Assembly: GCA_964006375.1 (NCBI GenBank)
Contig: OZ023265.1
Location: 160,220,118-160,284,117 of the forward strand
Direction of reading: 5' to 3'
DNA from: Tillus elongatus
Lineage: Eukaryota > Arthropoda > Insecta > Coleoptera > Cleridae
DNA: 64,000 bases
The notes beneath the pieces were generated by a model that saw only the letters and a list, made by a program, of their open reading frames with translations, ran no database searches and had not been told where the DNA came from. This document shows positions 21,703-33,191 of the stretch, in pieces; positions within the stretch are counted from its first letter, which is position 1; the number at the start of each line of letters is the position of its first letter. A program made the position numbers and the translations under genes.

Positions 21703-24700
21703 TTAAGACTGTTCGTCCCGAACAGTATTTACCGGCCGCCAACTTGGGGGTTCGTTGCCCCGATAGGGACTCAACCTCTCTATGTGAACAACTTTGGGTT
21801 TAGTTCTTGGAGACAGCTGGATTCTGTAGACTAGGTCGTTAATTTTCTTCGTCACCAAGTATGGCCCTTCCCATGGTTTCTGAAGTTTGGGACTGAGGCC
21901 CTTTCTCCTTGTTGGTTGGTACAGCCACACTGCATCACCTTCCTTGAATGTATGGGGTGTTGCTCTGCGATCCAAGCGCATCTTCATCCGGTCACTGCTT
22001 AAGAGGAGCCTATCTCTGACACATCTGTGTATAGTGCGCAGTTTTCCTTCTAGGTCGGCGACATACTCAGGTAACGTAGCTAGGTCCGCTATGTCCTCGT
22101 TCGGTGGTGGTCTCGTCATGTCGATTGGTAGCCGCACCTCTCTGCCGGTCAACATCATGGATGGAGTGTAGCCGGTAGATTCATGCTGAGAGCTTCTGTA
22201 AGCTAGGAGGAACAGAGGTATCAGCTTGTCCCAGGTTCTCTGATTCTCGTCAACAAACATAGCAAGATACTGATTGATGGTCCTGTTATGCCGTTCTACC
22301 ATGCCGTCTGATTGAGGGTGGAGTGGCGTTGTTCTCGTTTTCTTTATGCCTAGCAAGTCCATTAGGCTCTTCCAGACCTCTGATTCGAAATTCCGGCCCT
22401 GGTCGGTGTGAATCTCCAAGGGTACGCCATGCCGTGATATGACATTTTCCATCAGGGCTTCTGCTACGGTCGTTGCCTCTTGGTTGGGGATCGGCGCAAC
22501 TTCAGGCCATTTCGAGAAGTAGTCCATCGCCACCATTATGTATCTGTTCCCAGACTCTGTGATGGAAAAAGGTCCTGCGATGTCTACGGCAACTCTCTCC
22601 CACGGTGTACCTGAGATGTACTGCATCATTTTTCCTCTGGATCGGGTCTTTGGTCCTTTCTTTGAAGCACATTGGTCACACCTTTTGCACCATTCTTCCA
22701 CGCTTCTTCGGCAGTTTATCCAATAGAAGCGGTCTCTCACTCTGGCAAGAGTCCTGTTGACCCCAAAGTGGCCTCCACTTCTACTATTGTGTAACTCTTG
22801 AAGAACACTGTCTATGCACTCACTTGGCACAACGGTCTGGTATATACAGTCTCTACCATCTTCCAGCATTTCGTTAACCATCGCCTTGATTTCTGATTGC
22901 TTGGCAAAAGGCAGTCTTCTCGGCGGCTGTCTAATTGGTCTTGCGTCGCCAGTATTAATTCTGTGTTGCACTAGACTCGTACGACCTGTGATTTTATCTT
23001 GAGCGAAAATATCGGCCTCCTCCAATATGAACTTCACTGCCATCTCCATCTCCATATTGTTCAATTGGCCCCATGAATTCTTGAACCGCTCTACTAATTC
23101 TACTGGCAGTCTTCTGTCTAATGCAGTGGGTGTCACGTTTTTGGACAACGTCACTCGGTCAATGGGTTCGCAAGTGGCGATAACCTCACCTTTCTTCAAT
23201 GTGACCCTGTTAGTTTGTACGTTAGCCACTCTTATGGGTATTGTCCTCTTCGGGTCTACTAAGCATCGTGCGACGAGGGCACCATCATGTCTATCTTTTA
23301 GGGGCTCCGCTATGAGAGCAGACATACCATCAAGTTTCTTCTCTAGCCTGGCTCTGACAATCTTCTCACTGTTACCAGGAATCCGTGTATCTTCGTCGAC
23401 AATAAGTCTCACCCTGGGACCAGCTTCGCCTGCTGTTGGAGATAAATACAACTCCTCGTTACCGATTTTCAAGATCTTATTCTGGAAGTCTACTGGTAGG
23501 ACATCGAACTCTTCCATTAAATCCAGGCCCAGAATAAATTCGTCGACGATTTCTGCGACGACAGCCCTTACCTGTAGCTCAGTACTGCCCAGCCTAATGT
23601 AAACAGTGGCCTCTCCATGCACGGGTATTCTATCTCCTTTTGCCGTCTCCAACACAGGCTGTTTGTTGGTAGTTAGTGCCGACATATTTGGCAACATGTC
23701 TGGGCGTACAACGGATGTAGTGGCGCCAGTATCGATGGTAAAACTGCATTGTCTTCCGTCTATGCTGCCAGGTATGACGAGGCTCTCGCGGCAGCGTCGG
23801 ATAGTGGAGACCCTGACTTTGGGGCATTGGGTCTCGCATGCCACGTGTCGCCCACCTACACTGGCGTCAGGTCGTTTTCCCTGATGGCGCTCCCTGTTGG
23901 TGTATTCTTGTCTTCTGCATGCCACCTGTTGGGTTTGTGAGCACTGCCTACTTATGTGCCCTTTCCTACCACACTTGTAGCATTCTATGTGGGACCAATC
24001 TGCTTTCGTCTTACGTGCTCCAACCGTTGCAGTGAGCTTGCTTATGGCTTCCTTCATCAACTTGATTTCTCGCCTTAGTTCCTCTGTCGTGTCTGCATGG
24101 TCCTCTATCTCCTTCACTTCGCGCAGCCTGTTGCGGCGAGGTTGAGATGCATTCTTCGCTGCTTCAAATTGCAAGCCATAGATGACGCAGTCCGTAAGTG
24201 TTTTGAACCTTCCGAGCCTTAAAGCTTGTTGCATTTCATTATCAAGTACCCCATCGATGAAGGTCTGGACGGTTATCTGGTTGACAAATTCTTCTGGGGC
24301 TTGGGGATATGCCAGTCGCACAAGTTTCTCCACTTCGGCACTAAATTCTTGCAGCGTCTCATTTGGCTTCTGGACCCTTGACTTTAGTTGTGTCTGGTAG
24401 ACCTGGCTCATGTACTTGTTACCATATCTCAAATCTAGGGCCTGTATCACTGTTAAGTAGTTTTGCTGTTTCGACTCCGGGATGTTCTGGAGGATTTCTA
24501 GGGCTTTACCTCGAAGCGAGAGAATTAGAGCAGTGGCTGCCTGTTGTTCGCTCCACCCATTGCTGAGAGCTGCCGCCTCAAACTGCCTCCTGTACATGGG
24601 CCACGATGTTTCTCCGTCAAAAGTCGGCGGCTTTAGGGTTCCATGAAGCTGCTGCACGGCTGGCATATCTTCTTCCGGACGATTTTGAACTGGAGACATT

Positions 24701-25290
24701 CCAGTAACTCCTCTTGGCTGAGTTCTATCAGTCTGACCCATCACCTGTTCTGTCAGTTCTTTATGTCTGATGTCTGTGCCTTTCATGATCATCTTAATTT
24801 GTTCTTTTAACCCTTCAACTTCTTTCCATCGTTTGTTCCAATCCTTTACATTTTCTGTTACATTTTCTACTTTACTGTTCACATTTTCTACTTTCTTGTC
24901 CACACTTTCTATTTGTTCGTTGATCAGTTCAATTTCCTCTTTTACATCGACTCTCATATTGTGAAACATACTTCGGAGGTCTTCTTTGTCTTCTAGTCGT
25001 CGTTTTTCGTCTTCTTCGCGTTGCTTATTGAGTTCTTCTTTATCTTCAAGACGCCTCTGTTCTTCCTCTTGTCGTCTTCTGTCGTCTTCTTCGCGTTGTC
25101 TTTTCAGTTCTTCTTTATCTTCAAGACGCCTCTGTTCTTCCTCTTGTCGTCTTCTATCGTCTTCTTCGCGCCGTCTTCTTTCTTCTTCTTGTCGCCGTTG
25201 TTCGTCTTCTTCGCGTTGTCTTTTCAGTAAGTCCATCAACTCTTTGATTTCAGCCATCTTGTCGTAGTCAGTCGATCTGGTGTTTACCAT
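21703..25290 (-). CDS. gypsy Gag-protease-integrase polyprotein, RT/RNase H deleted in frame
   Basis: One open frame of 1195 residues. Residues 1-100 are a charged Glu/Arg coiled coil with an 81-bp tandem duplication. Gag core at about 215-400 (FDGETSWPMYRRQFEAAALS), CCHC zinc knuckle CYKCGRKGHISRQC near 440, and aspartic protease FTIDTGATTSVV with its Asp near 518. The start of the RT linker (KAMVNEMLEDG) ends at Gly 812 and is followed directly by RDCIYQTVVPSE, which belongs just before integrase. The integrase has an HHCC zinc finger (about 830-880), D903, D963 and E999 (35 residues between the last two), and a C-terminal GPY-like region (PWEGPYLVTKK). RT and RNase H, normally several hundred residues here, are completely absent, yet the frame is open. 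Confidence 0.93.
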   Translation of the reverse strand: MVNTRSTDYDKMAEIKELMDLLKRQREEDEQRRQEEERRRREEDDRRRQEEEQRRLEDKEELKRQREEDDRRRQEEEQRRLEDKEELNKQREEDEKRRLEDKEDLRSMFHNMRVDVKEEIELINEQIESVDKKVENVNSKVENVTENVKDWNKRWKEVEGLKEQIKMIMKGTDIRHKELTEQVMGQTDRTQPRGVTGMSPVQNRPEEDMPAVQQLHGTLKPPTFDGETSWPMYRRQFEAAALSNGWSEQQAATALILSLRGKALEILQNIPESKQQNYLTVIQALDLRYGNKYMSQVYQTQLKSRVQKPNETLQEFSAEVEKLVRLAYPQAPEEFVNQITVQTFIDGVLDNEMQQALRLGRFKTLTDCVIYGLQFEAAKNASQPRRNRLREVKEIEDHADTTEELRREIKLMKEAISKLTATVGARKTKADWSHIECYKCGRKGHISRQCSQTQQVACRRQEYTNRERHQGKRPDASVGGRHVACETQCPKVRVSTIRRCRESLVIPGSIDGRQCSFTIDTGATTSVVRPDMLPNMSALTTNKQPVLETAKGDRIPVHGEATVYIRLGSTELQVRAVVAEIVDEFILGLDLMEEFDVLPVDFQNKILKIGNEELYLSPTAGEAGPRVRLIVDEDTRIPGNSEKIVRARLEKKLDGMSALIAEPLKDRHDGALVARCLVDPKRTIPIRVANVQTNRVTLKKGEVIATCEPIDRVTLSKNVTPTALDRRLPVELVERFKNSWGQLNNMEMEMAVKFILEEADIFAQDKITGRTSLVQHRINTGDARPIRQPPRRLPFAKQSEIKAMVNEMLEDGRDCIYQTVVPSECIDSVLQELHNSRSGGHFGVNRTLARVRDRFYWINCRRSVEEWCKRCDQCASKKGPKTRSRGKMMQYISGTPWERVAVDIAGPFSITESGNRYIMVAMDYFSKWPEVAPIPNQEATTVAEALMENVISRHGVPLEIHTDQGRNFESEVWKSLMDLLGIKKTRTTPLHPQSDGMVERHNRTINQYLAMFVDENQRTWDKLIPLFLLAYRSSQHESTGYTPSMMLTGREVRLPIDMTRPPPNEDIADLATLPEYVADLEGKLRTIHRCVRDRLLLSSDRMKMRLDRRATPHTFKEGDAVWLYQPTRRKGLSPKLQKPWEGPYLVTKKINDLVYRIQLSPRTKPKVVHIERLSPYRGNEPPSWRPVNTVRDEQS

Positions 25291-25350
25291 TTACAGCTAG
25301 CTTGCCGGTTCACTTCTTCACTCACTTATCCCACACTTCTGACACCAAAT

Positions 25351-26093
25351 TGTTGCGTTTTCTCCGGGTTCTGGATAAGTGAGACTTTAAATTTTAACAA
25401 AACAACTTTATTTACACTCTAAATATGGATACAATAAAATTTCTAGAATGTCTCTCTCACAAAACACTTAATTTACTGTCTACAATTACTACTCTCAACA
25501 AAAGTCACTAATCTGGTACTGCAGTCACTACTCTCTTAACACTTTACACTGCTTCAAGTCACTACCACATTCTCTTACTGAACTGAACTCCCTCCCTAGG
25601 GCTGGCTTGCTTTCGCTTTTATATACTCGCCGTACCTTCCCCTTCTTTCTGGAGCCTTCCATTCCAGAACGTTCCAGGACCTTCTTTTACTAGAAGGTTC
25701 TGTGAATACAGATCGGTCCCGTGTGTATACAGGGGGATGTATATACAGGATGATCCAAATGTGGTCACCACTCCTATGTTACACAAGAGGTGTTTCTCGA
25801 ACTATAAGATCTCTCTGCGTATACAGGGTGTAAGGGTTCTCTGCGTATACAGGGTGTATATACAGGGTGTTCGGAATGTGCAGACCTCAGTTATCCGTTC
25901 GGACGGGGTACAAGTTGGTAACTTCGTTATTTCTGGTCCTAGAGGGTTGAGACTTCGCCTGAGGGGGGTCACCCCAGGCACTCCCAGGGGGGTGGGGAGG
26001 CGGTGTTGCCAGATTGTGCAAAAATTCCCAGATGTTGGGGAAATTCTGGAGATGTGGCAACACCGCACCTACGTCTATTGAAGTGCTTTGTAA

Positions 26094-26095
<2 letters not shown>
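25351..26095 (-). repeat. gypsy 5' LTR
   Basis: 745 bp, no mismatch seen against the 3' LTR by eye; flanked by (TA)n at 26097. Confidence 0.9.
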
Positions 26096-26096
<1 letters not shown>

Positions 26097-26192
<96 letters not shown>

Positions 26193-26290
26193 TTCTAGGG
26201 GGCCGAGCTTGCGCTCATTTGAAGAAATTTTTTCAGAATTCAAAAGTTGGAATTTCCTCATTAGTGAATTTTTTAAAAGAAATTTCGCTA
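26097..26290 (+). repeat. (TA)n and A-repeat right part (after gypsy)
   Basis: TA tract 26097-26190, then GATTCTAGGGGGCCGAGC, the TTGAAGAAATTTTTTCAGAA block and the end TTAGTGAATTTTTTAAAAGA, completing the copy that starts at 20316. Confidence 0.8.
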
Positions 26291-26414
26291 AAACATGCAT
26301 TTGTGAAGCCACGAGAAAAGTCTACGACTGTATTAAATATGGAACGGTTTTACAATCTGATCAGATAACGATAAAATGGAATGAGACTAAAAAAAAATCG
26401 ATAAAAAATGAAGT

Positions 26415-26505
26415 CACTAACTGGGATTAGAACTCGTCATATAGGACTCGATCATCTGATGTAGACGCCTTAGCCCACTCGAGAACGGTCGAAATGACAT
26501 ATGTA
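26415..26505 (-). mobile_element. tRNA-derived SINE-like fragment
   Basis: On the minus strand GAGTGGGCTAAGGCGTC resembles a type-II tRNA A box and GAGTTCTAATCCCAG a degraded B box, 50 bases apart. The body is not defined. Confidence 0.4.
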
Positions 26506-26789
26506 TGTACTAACAGGTATATCCGGTAGTATGTTAATTGTCTAACGTCTTTACTATTTATACCAAACAATTTCTATTTACAATGGATTTTTTGTTTAGA
26601 TTTTAACGAAATGAAGGAAAATAAAGACTTGGACACAGATCTAGGAGCTTGCTAATCATTTCGTGTCGTATTTTTCACTCAAATTGGTACTCCTACCATA
26701 ATTATCAATTTTGACGTTTTAACTTTCTTGCATCAGATTTAATTAATTAAAAATTAATTTACCTCTAACTTTTTTGTCTTTTAACATAG

Positions 26790-27255
<466 letters not shown>

Positions 27256-27656
27256 AAATTAAATTTTTAATACCTTTTTTAAGTTTAAACCTTAATTGTT
27301 TTTTATATTATAACATTTTAAACACGTAATATTTTGATTTCTATTAAAGCTTACATCTTACAAAATGTAAAGTAAAAAAGACGGTTATTTTTTGTGTAAA
27401 CTGTGATCAAGGTTTCTTATATCTAAAATGTGTAAATCTGCATCAATTGATTTAGACAGGCATAAAATAAAATTACCCGTGGGTAGCTTAGTGAGTTTTT
27501 AGAGTTCCTCAAGAATCAGTACTTAGAGCGATCGAGTTCACTCTTCACATATCAAAATTTTCAGGAAAATTAACATTGCAGGCGAGTCAATTAAATTGCG
27601 CTTTTCTACTAAGCAACAAATGTAGGTTTCTAGGAAATACATGGTGTAATACTTAC

Positions 27657-27928
27657 AGGGTGGTACTTTTTAATTGTAAACCTGCATCTGGAAAAATGAT
27701 AATCGTAGACATTGATAGAAAATACTCTTTCTCTTATAACAGTATCACATGGTACATTCCCTGACGGGTTATTTGGTATATCTGACGGTGGACGAGGTGG
27801 AATAACAGGATCATTAGAATCAACACATCGGATTTGTTCATATACACCAGAAAAGCCTCGTCCGCAGTCGTAACTGTCAGTCACGAATAACACATCTTCG
27901 TATTCCTTGTTTCGAAGATCAAAATTAG
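27657..27928 (-). CDS. Exon 3: end of CUB3, Pro-rich linker, start of CUB4
   Basis: The acceptor is TTTTTTACAG at 27929 and the donor GTAAGT starts at 27656. The T from exon 2 plus CT gives Ser, then ninety codons end in phase 0. The translation closes CUB3 (CGRGFSGVYEQIRC), passes a Pro-rich linker (VIPPRPPSDIPNNPSG) and opens CUB4 at CDTVIRERVFSINVYDYHF. Cysteines are spaced as in CUB modules. Confidence 0.9.
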
Positions 27929-28102
27929 CTGTAAAAAATTCAATTTATATAATAGTACTATAATTATACTCTCAACAAAAATGTAGCACATTAATAAGTA
28001 CAAGAAAAAAACGAACATATTAATAATCGATCAAGGAAAATATAAAGACATGGACTGTGCTGCTTTATAGAATCCTTATAAGCTTTTCTTGTGCGTTTTA
28101 CT

Positions 28103-30470
28103 TAGTGGCGTGCGGTCCATTGTTTCCCTTAAAATAACGACTACATACCTAAACCGCATTATTTAAAATCCCTTTTGTATTTTAAATATTAAATTTCAAA
28201 TTCTGAAACTAATTTAATTATTAAAATTTTTATTTCGCAAGCTCACACACATAATTATTTATTATGCATCATACTGTATTTGTATATACGCCCCTAGCAA
28301 TGACGTCGTCACAGTAAATGCGACCGCATGCGGACAGCATGAATCTGATCTGATACTAGGAGTGGATGCAATGACTTCAGTTAAATACACGTAGTCAGCA
28401 GACAACTTTATAAAAGAAACCCCGGCTCGGCGCGATGTACGCGTGTTTTTAGAACGTGTTGTACTACGAAGACCCGATGCGAGTACAACGTGAATGTGCC
28501 TGATTTTTTCGTAGATATAAGCAGTCGACAAAATTAAATACATTGGCATTTTATGATTATTAATATGGCTGCAAGTAGATCAGCTTTTAACAGCGGTGAC
28601 GGTGGGGGTGAGGATTTACAAACTTTACAAACAAGTGGTAAAAATAACTGTAATTGTATTGTGTGTTTTTTGATAACTCAAGAATTTTCAGCTTTACAGT
28701 TTGCTGAAAAACTTGCTATTATTAATAAAGGTAGGCCGAAACCTACTCTAAAAACTTAAATACAAGAATTAAAACATGTACCTATTCGACATTTCAACGC
28801 GGAAAAAACTTATAAACAATATGAATGGTTAACGGGTTGTGAAAACAGGAATAAACTGTTTTGTTGGTCTTGTAGTCTTAAATACGAAATTTGTTTAAAA
28901 AATCACTTGGAACAGCCTAACGTTTTTCGCGGACATAAAATCGCATTCAGAATGACTTAATTTCGGTTGCTGCCGCTATTATTTTGAACATAATTAAATC
29001 TGAAATTAAACAGATTTGTTTCATTCCTATTGTTCTAGATGAAACAACCGATGTAATTAATTTAAGCAAACTATCTGTAGTAATACGCTACGTAAAAATG
29101 GATGGGAGTGTACAAGAAAGATTTTTAGGCTTTAAAAATGTGACAGAAGGTCGTACCCCAAACGCTCTATATAAAATTGTGCTTAATATTATGAAAGTTA
29201 TTGAGGAGGCTGATAATAAATTAAATGCCCAAAGCTATGATGGGGCTGCTGTTATGGCCGGACATTTAGGAGGTCTTCAAGCTAAAGTGCGGGAAACGTT
29301 ATCCATTGCTCTATTTGTACACTTTTGTGCTCATAAATTAAATTAAAATTTATCCCAATCTGTAAATCATATTAAAGAATGTAAAGTGTTAAATGGCCGC
29401 TTTTTTTCCAAATCTACGAAGCGCACACAAGCCTTAGACTCAATTGTTAAAAAACGTTTACCCAAAGTAGCTGGAACCCGACGGAACTACAACGGCAGAC
29501 TTGTGTTAAATATTTTTGAACACCGTGAATCGTTAATTTAACTTTTTGAAAACATAATGGAAAATAGCAAAAATTGGGACGCAGAAACAATAAATAGTTC
29601 TAGAGGATTTTTAGATGGTTTGAAAGGAGACTTTAATTTTAAATTTTTACTTCATATATTTCCGTTTTCAGATAATGTATTTAACATATTGCAATGTAAA
29701 ATAAATTACATTGGTTTTTGCCTTAAAAAATAGTGAATTTAAATCCATTATAATTCAAAAAAGGAATAAATTTGATAAGTTCTGGGAAAAAACAATTGAA
29801 TTAGGAGAAGTGGAGCCACGAAGAAAGGGTGTGCGCACTGATAATGTGGGTGACCTTCAAACTTCTTACCGCTGCCTTTTCTACGAAATTATAGATCAAA
29901 TTCAGCAGCAAATTAACTGCAGATTTGATCATCTCAATGACCTGACATTTCTTGAATTGTGTAATTTTGGAGGATTTAAAGGGATACCTTTCCCAGAAGA
30001 TTCATTCCAATCGTTATTCTACCACTATGGACATTATTTTGACAAAGCCTTATTACGATCAGAACTTACAGTCATTTATGAACCCGATGTTATTGACACA
30101 AAAACTAACGCGAGTGAACTTTTAACTTTCTTAAAACAATCAAAATTGGAAAATTCATATTCTGAAGTGTTCAAATTATGTGAATTAGTATTAACAATTC
30201 CTGCTACTAGTGCACCTTTCGAACGAAATTTTTCTATATTGAAACGTATCAAGAGTTTTGTTAGAAATTCAACAGGACAGGAAAGACTTTCCCAAATTTC
30301 AATTTTGTCAGGTGAAAATAAACTCGTCCAAGAAATGTCCCAGAATCCACAGTTACATGACGACATTATTAACGAATTTTCCAAAAACGACAGAAGAATC
30401 GAGTTACACTACAAATAGGTAAGTTTCTAAGAATTGCTTTCCTTATTTGAAATGTCACCGCACGCCCCTG
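28103..30470 (+). mobile_element. hAT-superfamily transposon, inactive, with exact 8-bp target duplication
   Basis: Terminal inverted repeats TAGTGGCGTGCGGT (28103) and ACCGCACGCCCCTG (30457-30470) fit the hAT consensus CAGTGGCGTGC. The eight bases on each side are identical: GTTTTACT at 28095-28102 and at 30471-30478. The element is 2368 bp and its transposase carries stops and frameshifts. Confidence 0.92.
28553..30418 (+). pseudogene. hAT transposase (ZMYM1-like, DUF4371 type), broken
   Basis: Piece 1 (28553-28759) is the N-terminus. After a stop the frame continues with a TTF-type zinc finger region (YEWLTGCENRNKLFCWSCSL). Piece 2 (28984-29346) is a DUF4371 catalytic block with IVLDETTDV and LNAQSYDGAAVMAGH. 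Piece 3 (29711-30418) ends in the hAT dimerisation domain (LTIPATSAPFERNFSILKRI). In-frame stops occur at about 28757, 29344 and 29538, and frames shift between pieces, so no full protein can be made. Confidence 0.88.
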
Positions 30471-30479
30471 GTTTTACTG

Positions 30480-31165
30480 ATGGCATCATCAATCTTGAGG
30501 AAATTATCGATGACAATACGAAAAGCGTTGCAGGAAAAGCTATAGGTACCAGGGAACAAGGACATAACGAGGCAAAGCTTCAGATTATTATTATTATATT
30601 TCCACTTTTTGATATTTAACAAAATGTTATATCGACAATTATAATTGGTTAAATTTTTTTACATATAACTGATTTTACAATACCATTACAATATTTGTAA
30701 AAGAATATAGGCCTCTGATTATCTGTGATATTACTATACATATTTGGTCACTAATAATCATATGTTAATGTATCTGACTAACTGATTTAAAAATAAGATT
30801 ATCTTTTTATGTAAATTAATTAAGTAAGGTGAAAACAATCTATTACAAATTACTATAAAACATGAAAATCCAATAAAATAAATTATTCATTATATTATTT
30901 ATATTACATTATATTGTCTTGTCAATTTAAAAGTGTTTGGGGGTATAATCCGTAAGCTGGAGTAGCCGAGTTTGTGTGCTGTGGAGTTTCCATCACACCT
31001 TGTGAGCCCCCCTCCTCAACCCCAGTAAGTCCTTACTGCGCCCGCCCCCAGAAAAAAATCCTGGATCCCTCCTTATTACATGAAGAAATTAAAAACAATT
31101 AAGGGCATGACCAGTCCTGGACATTCCTGCACAGTTCCGTATCTAGATGGCGACAAGCGGGGATG
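30480..31165. other. Intron DNA with a short degraded repeat
   Basis: Mostly AT-rich. Around 30990-31075 there is a GC-rich stretch ending in CAGAAAAAAATCCTGGATCC, a sequence type often found at degraded transposon ends. No gene seen. Confidence 0.4.
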
Positions 31166-31170
31166 CTTGT

Positions 31171-31208
31171 CCAATACCACCTATAGTGTGTACTATAGGT
31201 GGTATTGG
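31171..31208. repeat. Perfect 16-bp inverted repeat (hairpin)
   Basis: CCAATACCACCTATAG and CTATAGGTGGTATTGG are separated by TGTGTA. Imperfect pairing continues outward into GC-rich flanks. Confidence 0.85.
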
Positions 31209-31619
31209 CTTGCCCCGGATGCGCATTCAAAAATCGTAAACGGTAGGGCCATAAAGATGTCTCTTGTATCATTGGCGTAGACATGTCACGTGACTCCCCC
31301 CCCCCACAGGGAATGCTTTATCAACTGACTTTCGTTAACCGCTAGTGTGATTGGTCTGGTTTTTTGTTTCTTGATTTCAAACTTAACAGTTTTGTTTTGC
31401 GGAAAGTTATAATTTATATTGTGTGGTGTATTTCACATTTTCACAACATGAATTTAAACTAGGTACGTAGTTAACAACTAAATTAACATTTTACAATTAT
31501 TGTAAATAAATATGAAAATGCTTCAAATGTACTGAGAGCTAATCTGTTCTTTCAAGAAGACGCAGAAAAGTTTCTAGAAATATATTCTGCAAAAACTTTT
31601 ACGCAATGGATAATTAATC

Positions 31620-32070
31620 ATAACAATGCCCCTTTACCACAGAAGTAAATAACTAATAACTCAAAACGATGAACGATATAATTTTTTTCCTTACAAACAT
31701 CCACTATAATTCGATGGAAAATACAAAAATGTAATAACATAAGGGGTGTTCTATTAAAAAGAAAAAAGAAATTGTGTATCGCCAACGACTTATGGCCCAT
31801 CCTGTGATTACCAAAATAGGGTTATAAGATGCAACTCGAGACACCCTATAATTAATGTATATAATTTTTCCTCATATCTTGTATCATAGTGGATATATTC
31901 AGCTTTAACGTAGAAATGCATCACCCTGTATATGTGCAAACAGACAAAAACTGAAACTGACCCCGTATATGGATTTTAGGGGCTCTAGTTTGTGCTCATT
32001 TGACGAAATCTTTTCAAAATTCATAAGTCGCAGTCTTAACGGTTTTCTACGAAAATTTGCTAAAATATAG
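31620..32070 (+). repeat. A-repeat copy without (TA)n
   Basis: Contains the AGGGGTGTTCTATTAAAA, CACCCTGTATATGTG, CCCGTATATGGATTTTAGGG and right-end blocks in the usual order. Confidence 0.65.
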
Positions 32071-32849
32071 ACTATTAATCCATAAACTCTATAGCTAAAA
32101 CTACTGCCATAGAATCAGAAAGAGGATGTATATGAAATGGATTTTCCGAAAAAATTTTAGTAAAATGAAGGACAATGATGGTTGAAGCTGAAACTGGGGG
32201 CTTTGTAAAACAGACTAATTACGACATTTCCTCTACATAATCCGTATTTGTTTCAGATGAGTTGTCTAAAAATTCCAAATTTTGACATCTAAAATCGCAC
32301 CTTTGACGTTTTAAGAACAAAAATTAATTTTAAAAATACTTTTCTGCTACTCTTTGATCTTTTTGCGTCAAAAAAACTTAACCGTTGTATGTAATATTCA
32401 ATTGGTTTTGTTAACCGCACAAAATATTTTGTTTTTGTGCCAAATTTGGTTGTCATGGCTTACAGACCTCCCCATAGTGAATTTTTAGTTTTACTAAAAA
32501 TTCGCTAAAAGGCACACAGAGTGAAATTTTAATTTTTGTTACTGACCTAGTGATATTTTATAGCGTAAGTGATTGAGTTTTTAAGTATATAACTTGACAA
32601 TAATATGACAAATAAAGAAGTCTTATTTTTAGTTCTCGGGTTGAACTGCGTCCAGAATTTGTTGAAGTTCGACGTTTCAGCACCTGTTTTAGACCAACTT
32701 TTATAAGATTAAGTAAATATGAAAGGAAAGGAACTTTAAGACCCCAATCTGCCTACTCCTCATCAAGTCTTTACAGTGTGATGAAGAAGTAAAAAATTGA
32801 TAATATACGTATCCTTTATGTCCGGACTATATTTGATCCTTATACTTAC
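32071..32849. other. Intron DNA downstream of exon 2 donor
   Basis: Partial A-repeat text to about 32560, otherwise nothing recognised. A short TTCGACGTTTCAGCACC motif of common insect-repeat type occurs at about 32668. Confidence 0.4.
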
Positions 32850-32992
32850 AAGTCGTTTTATGGAGTGCATTACCACAATACTTGTATCTGTTTCCTAACA
32901 ATACGTAGTCTTTTCTGCAGTTTGGACTGTCCTCCAAGTCAAAATCTTGCATTACCATTTTCACCGAACAGAAACCTGATTGTTTTCTGAAG
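32850..32992 (-). CDS. Exon 2: middle of CUB3
   Basis: The exon has a TTTTAG acceptor at 32994-32993 and a GTAAGT donor starting at 32849. The two bases left from exon 1 join the first C to give Arg, followed by FRKQSGFCSVKMVMQDFDLE, which continues the CUB3 strand pattern exactly (Cys, hydrophobic alternation, acidic DFDLEDSP). Forty-seven full codons follow and one base (T) is carried into exon 3. A BEL/Pao LTR begins only about 200 bp upstream of the acceptor, in the opposite transcriptional orientation. Confidence 0.9.
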
Positions 32993-33130
32993 CTAAAATA
33001 TCAAAAAACTGTTAATAACAGGGAATTGCATTAAATAAGGCATAGATTAAATTAACAAATCAATCATTACAGATTTAATAAGCATATGTTACTTATTATT
33101 GAATTTTTATATTAAAACAAATCACTAAAA

Positions 33131-33191
33131 AGTCTGAACGCAGCAAATGCATTATGGCAGCGAATTTTCGTAAAAGTGTTTCTAATGGCAC
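33131..33191 (+). repeat. A-repeat left end, split by BEL insertion
   Basis: TCTGAACGCAGCAAATGCAT is the usual A-repeat start; the copy is cut by the BEL LTR at 33192 and similar text resumes after 39890. Confidence 0.65.

Larger units (their letters stand above)
20944..26097 (-). mobile_element. Ty3/gypsy LTR retrotransposon lacking RT and RNase H
   Basis: Two long direct repeats (20946-21690 and 25351-26095, 745 bp each) bracket a single minus-strand gag-pol frame. Shared bases extend two on each side, so LTR limits could be AG...AT or TG...CA. Just inside the 3' LTR is a polypurine tract (AAGGAGGGGGGCAG on the minus strand). Just inside the 5' LTR the primer-binding region reads TTTGGTGTCAGAAGTG. 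The element sits in a (TA)n tract, so the target duplication cannot be read. I see no difference between the LTRs, indicating a very recent insertion. Confidence 0.92.

Noticed and set aside
23027..23602. 191-residue plus ORF and other plus ORFs over 21887-25267
   Set aside because: Antisense shadows of the gypsy polyprotein.
28262..28549. 95-residue minus ORF in the hAT leader
   Set aside because: No recognisable domain, lies in the non-coding 5' part of a transposon.
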